This document shows, in pieces, positions 13,144 to 13,411 of a stretch of DNA of 13,411 nucleotides. Below the pieces are notes generated by a model. That model was not told where the DNA came from, did not search any database, and saw only the letters and a list, made by a program, of their open reading frames with translations. The stretch spans positions 1 through 13,411 of the forward strand of contig CAZRGV010000151.1 in assembly GCA_964599655.1 (NCBI GenBank). Reading direction: 5' to 3'. Position 1 is the stretch's first letter; the number at the start of each line of letters is the position of its first letter. The translations under genes were made by a program, and so were the position numbers. The stretch comes from CAZRGV01 sp964599655 (GTDB lineage Bacteria > Planctomycetota > Planctomycetia > Isosphaerales > Isosphaeraceae).

Positions 13144-13411
13144 CTGGGTGGCCCTGGTGGCTTGTCCACCCGTGTGCCCCGTCGATGGCTGTGATCGAAC
13201 AATCACGGGTGGTCAAGCCACCAGTGCCACCCGTCGTTGCCGATGGCTGTGATCGAACAATCACGGGTGGTCAAGCCACCAGGGCCACCCGTCGTTGCCG
13301 ATGGCTGTGATCGAACAATCACTGGTGGTCAAGCCACCAGGGCCACCCGTTGAGGAGTGGTCAAGCCACCAGGACCACCCGAGGCTGGGTGCCACTGGTG
13401 GCTTGTCCACC
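13144..13411. repeat. GC-rich 58-bp tandem repeat array with inverted flanking copies
   Basis: Three units start at 13184, 13242 and 13300, exactly 58 bp apart. The first two are full length and nearly identical; the third is recognisable to about 13350. Each unit holds two small hairpins: GTGAT-CGAACA-ATCAC and GGTGG-TCAAG-CCACC, the latter inside a larger CGGGTGG/CCACCCG pair. A related core follows at about 13357-13380. Cores in the opposite orientation lie on both sides, at about 13145-13171 and from about 13390 to the window edge. The array probably continues beyond the window. It has no open frame of interest. Confidence 0.93.

Noticed and set aside
13184..13350. CRISPR-like array
   Set aside because: The whole 58-bp unit is conserved, with no variable spacers, and no cas genes are seen. 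It is a tandem repeat.

Overview
The window looks like a chromosomal segment of a high-GC planctomycete, most likely Isosphaeraceae-like. That placement is inferred from gene content: a type IV pilin-like DUF1559 protein beside a small lipoprotein, PDZ-bearing retropepsin-like proteins in tandem, a cold-shock/DUF1294 fusion, and GC-rich intergenic palindromes. No rRNA, tRNA, CRISPR array, phage gene, transposase or obvious defence system is visible.

Left part (1-4363): a leftward replication cluster. dnaN (2670-3788), dciA/DUF721 (1816-2268) and gyrB (1-1764, running off the left edge) are read from the minus strand. recF, often found between dnaN and gyrB, is absent; that position holds about 400 bp with a promoter for dciA-gyrB and a hairpin doublet. 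Upstream of dnaN, 575 bp without a gene carry three near-consensus DnaA boxes and an AT-richer patch, making a candidate replication origin or DnaA-regulated promoter region. Genes diverge from it on both sides.

Middle part (4364-8968): a 57-residue DUF1328 membrane protein, a palindrome-rich spacer, and a GT-C (ArnT/PMT-like) glycosyltransferase, all on the plus strand. The glycosyltransferase overlaps tail-to-tail by 79 bp with a minus-strand MFS anion:cation symporter. Just upstream of the MFS gene, in the same direction, is the N-terminal third of a GntP-family gluconate permease, a clear deletion remnant. A cold-shock-domain/DUF1294 membrane protein with a probable TTG start lies divergent to it.

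Right part (8969-13411): two tandem paralogous retropepsin-like/PDZ proteins (one with DTG, the other with DLG at the catalytic motif), a 163-bp element bounded by 22-bp perfect inverted repeats, and a strong intrinsic terminator for the leftward DUF1559 gene. That gene is complete except for one in-frame amber codon. A small lipoprotein gene lies upstream of it. The window ends in an array of a 58-bp GC-rich tandem repeat flanked by inverted copies of its core.

I do not see an obvious new multi-gene system. The points most worth following are the families of hairpin elements sharing one design, the candidate origin, the single amber codon in DUF1559, the truncated gntP next to another organic-acid transporter, and the DTG/DLG protease-like pair.
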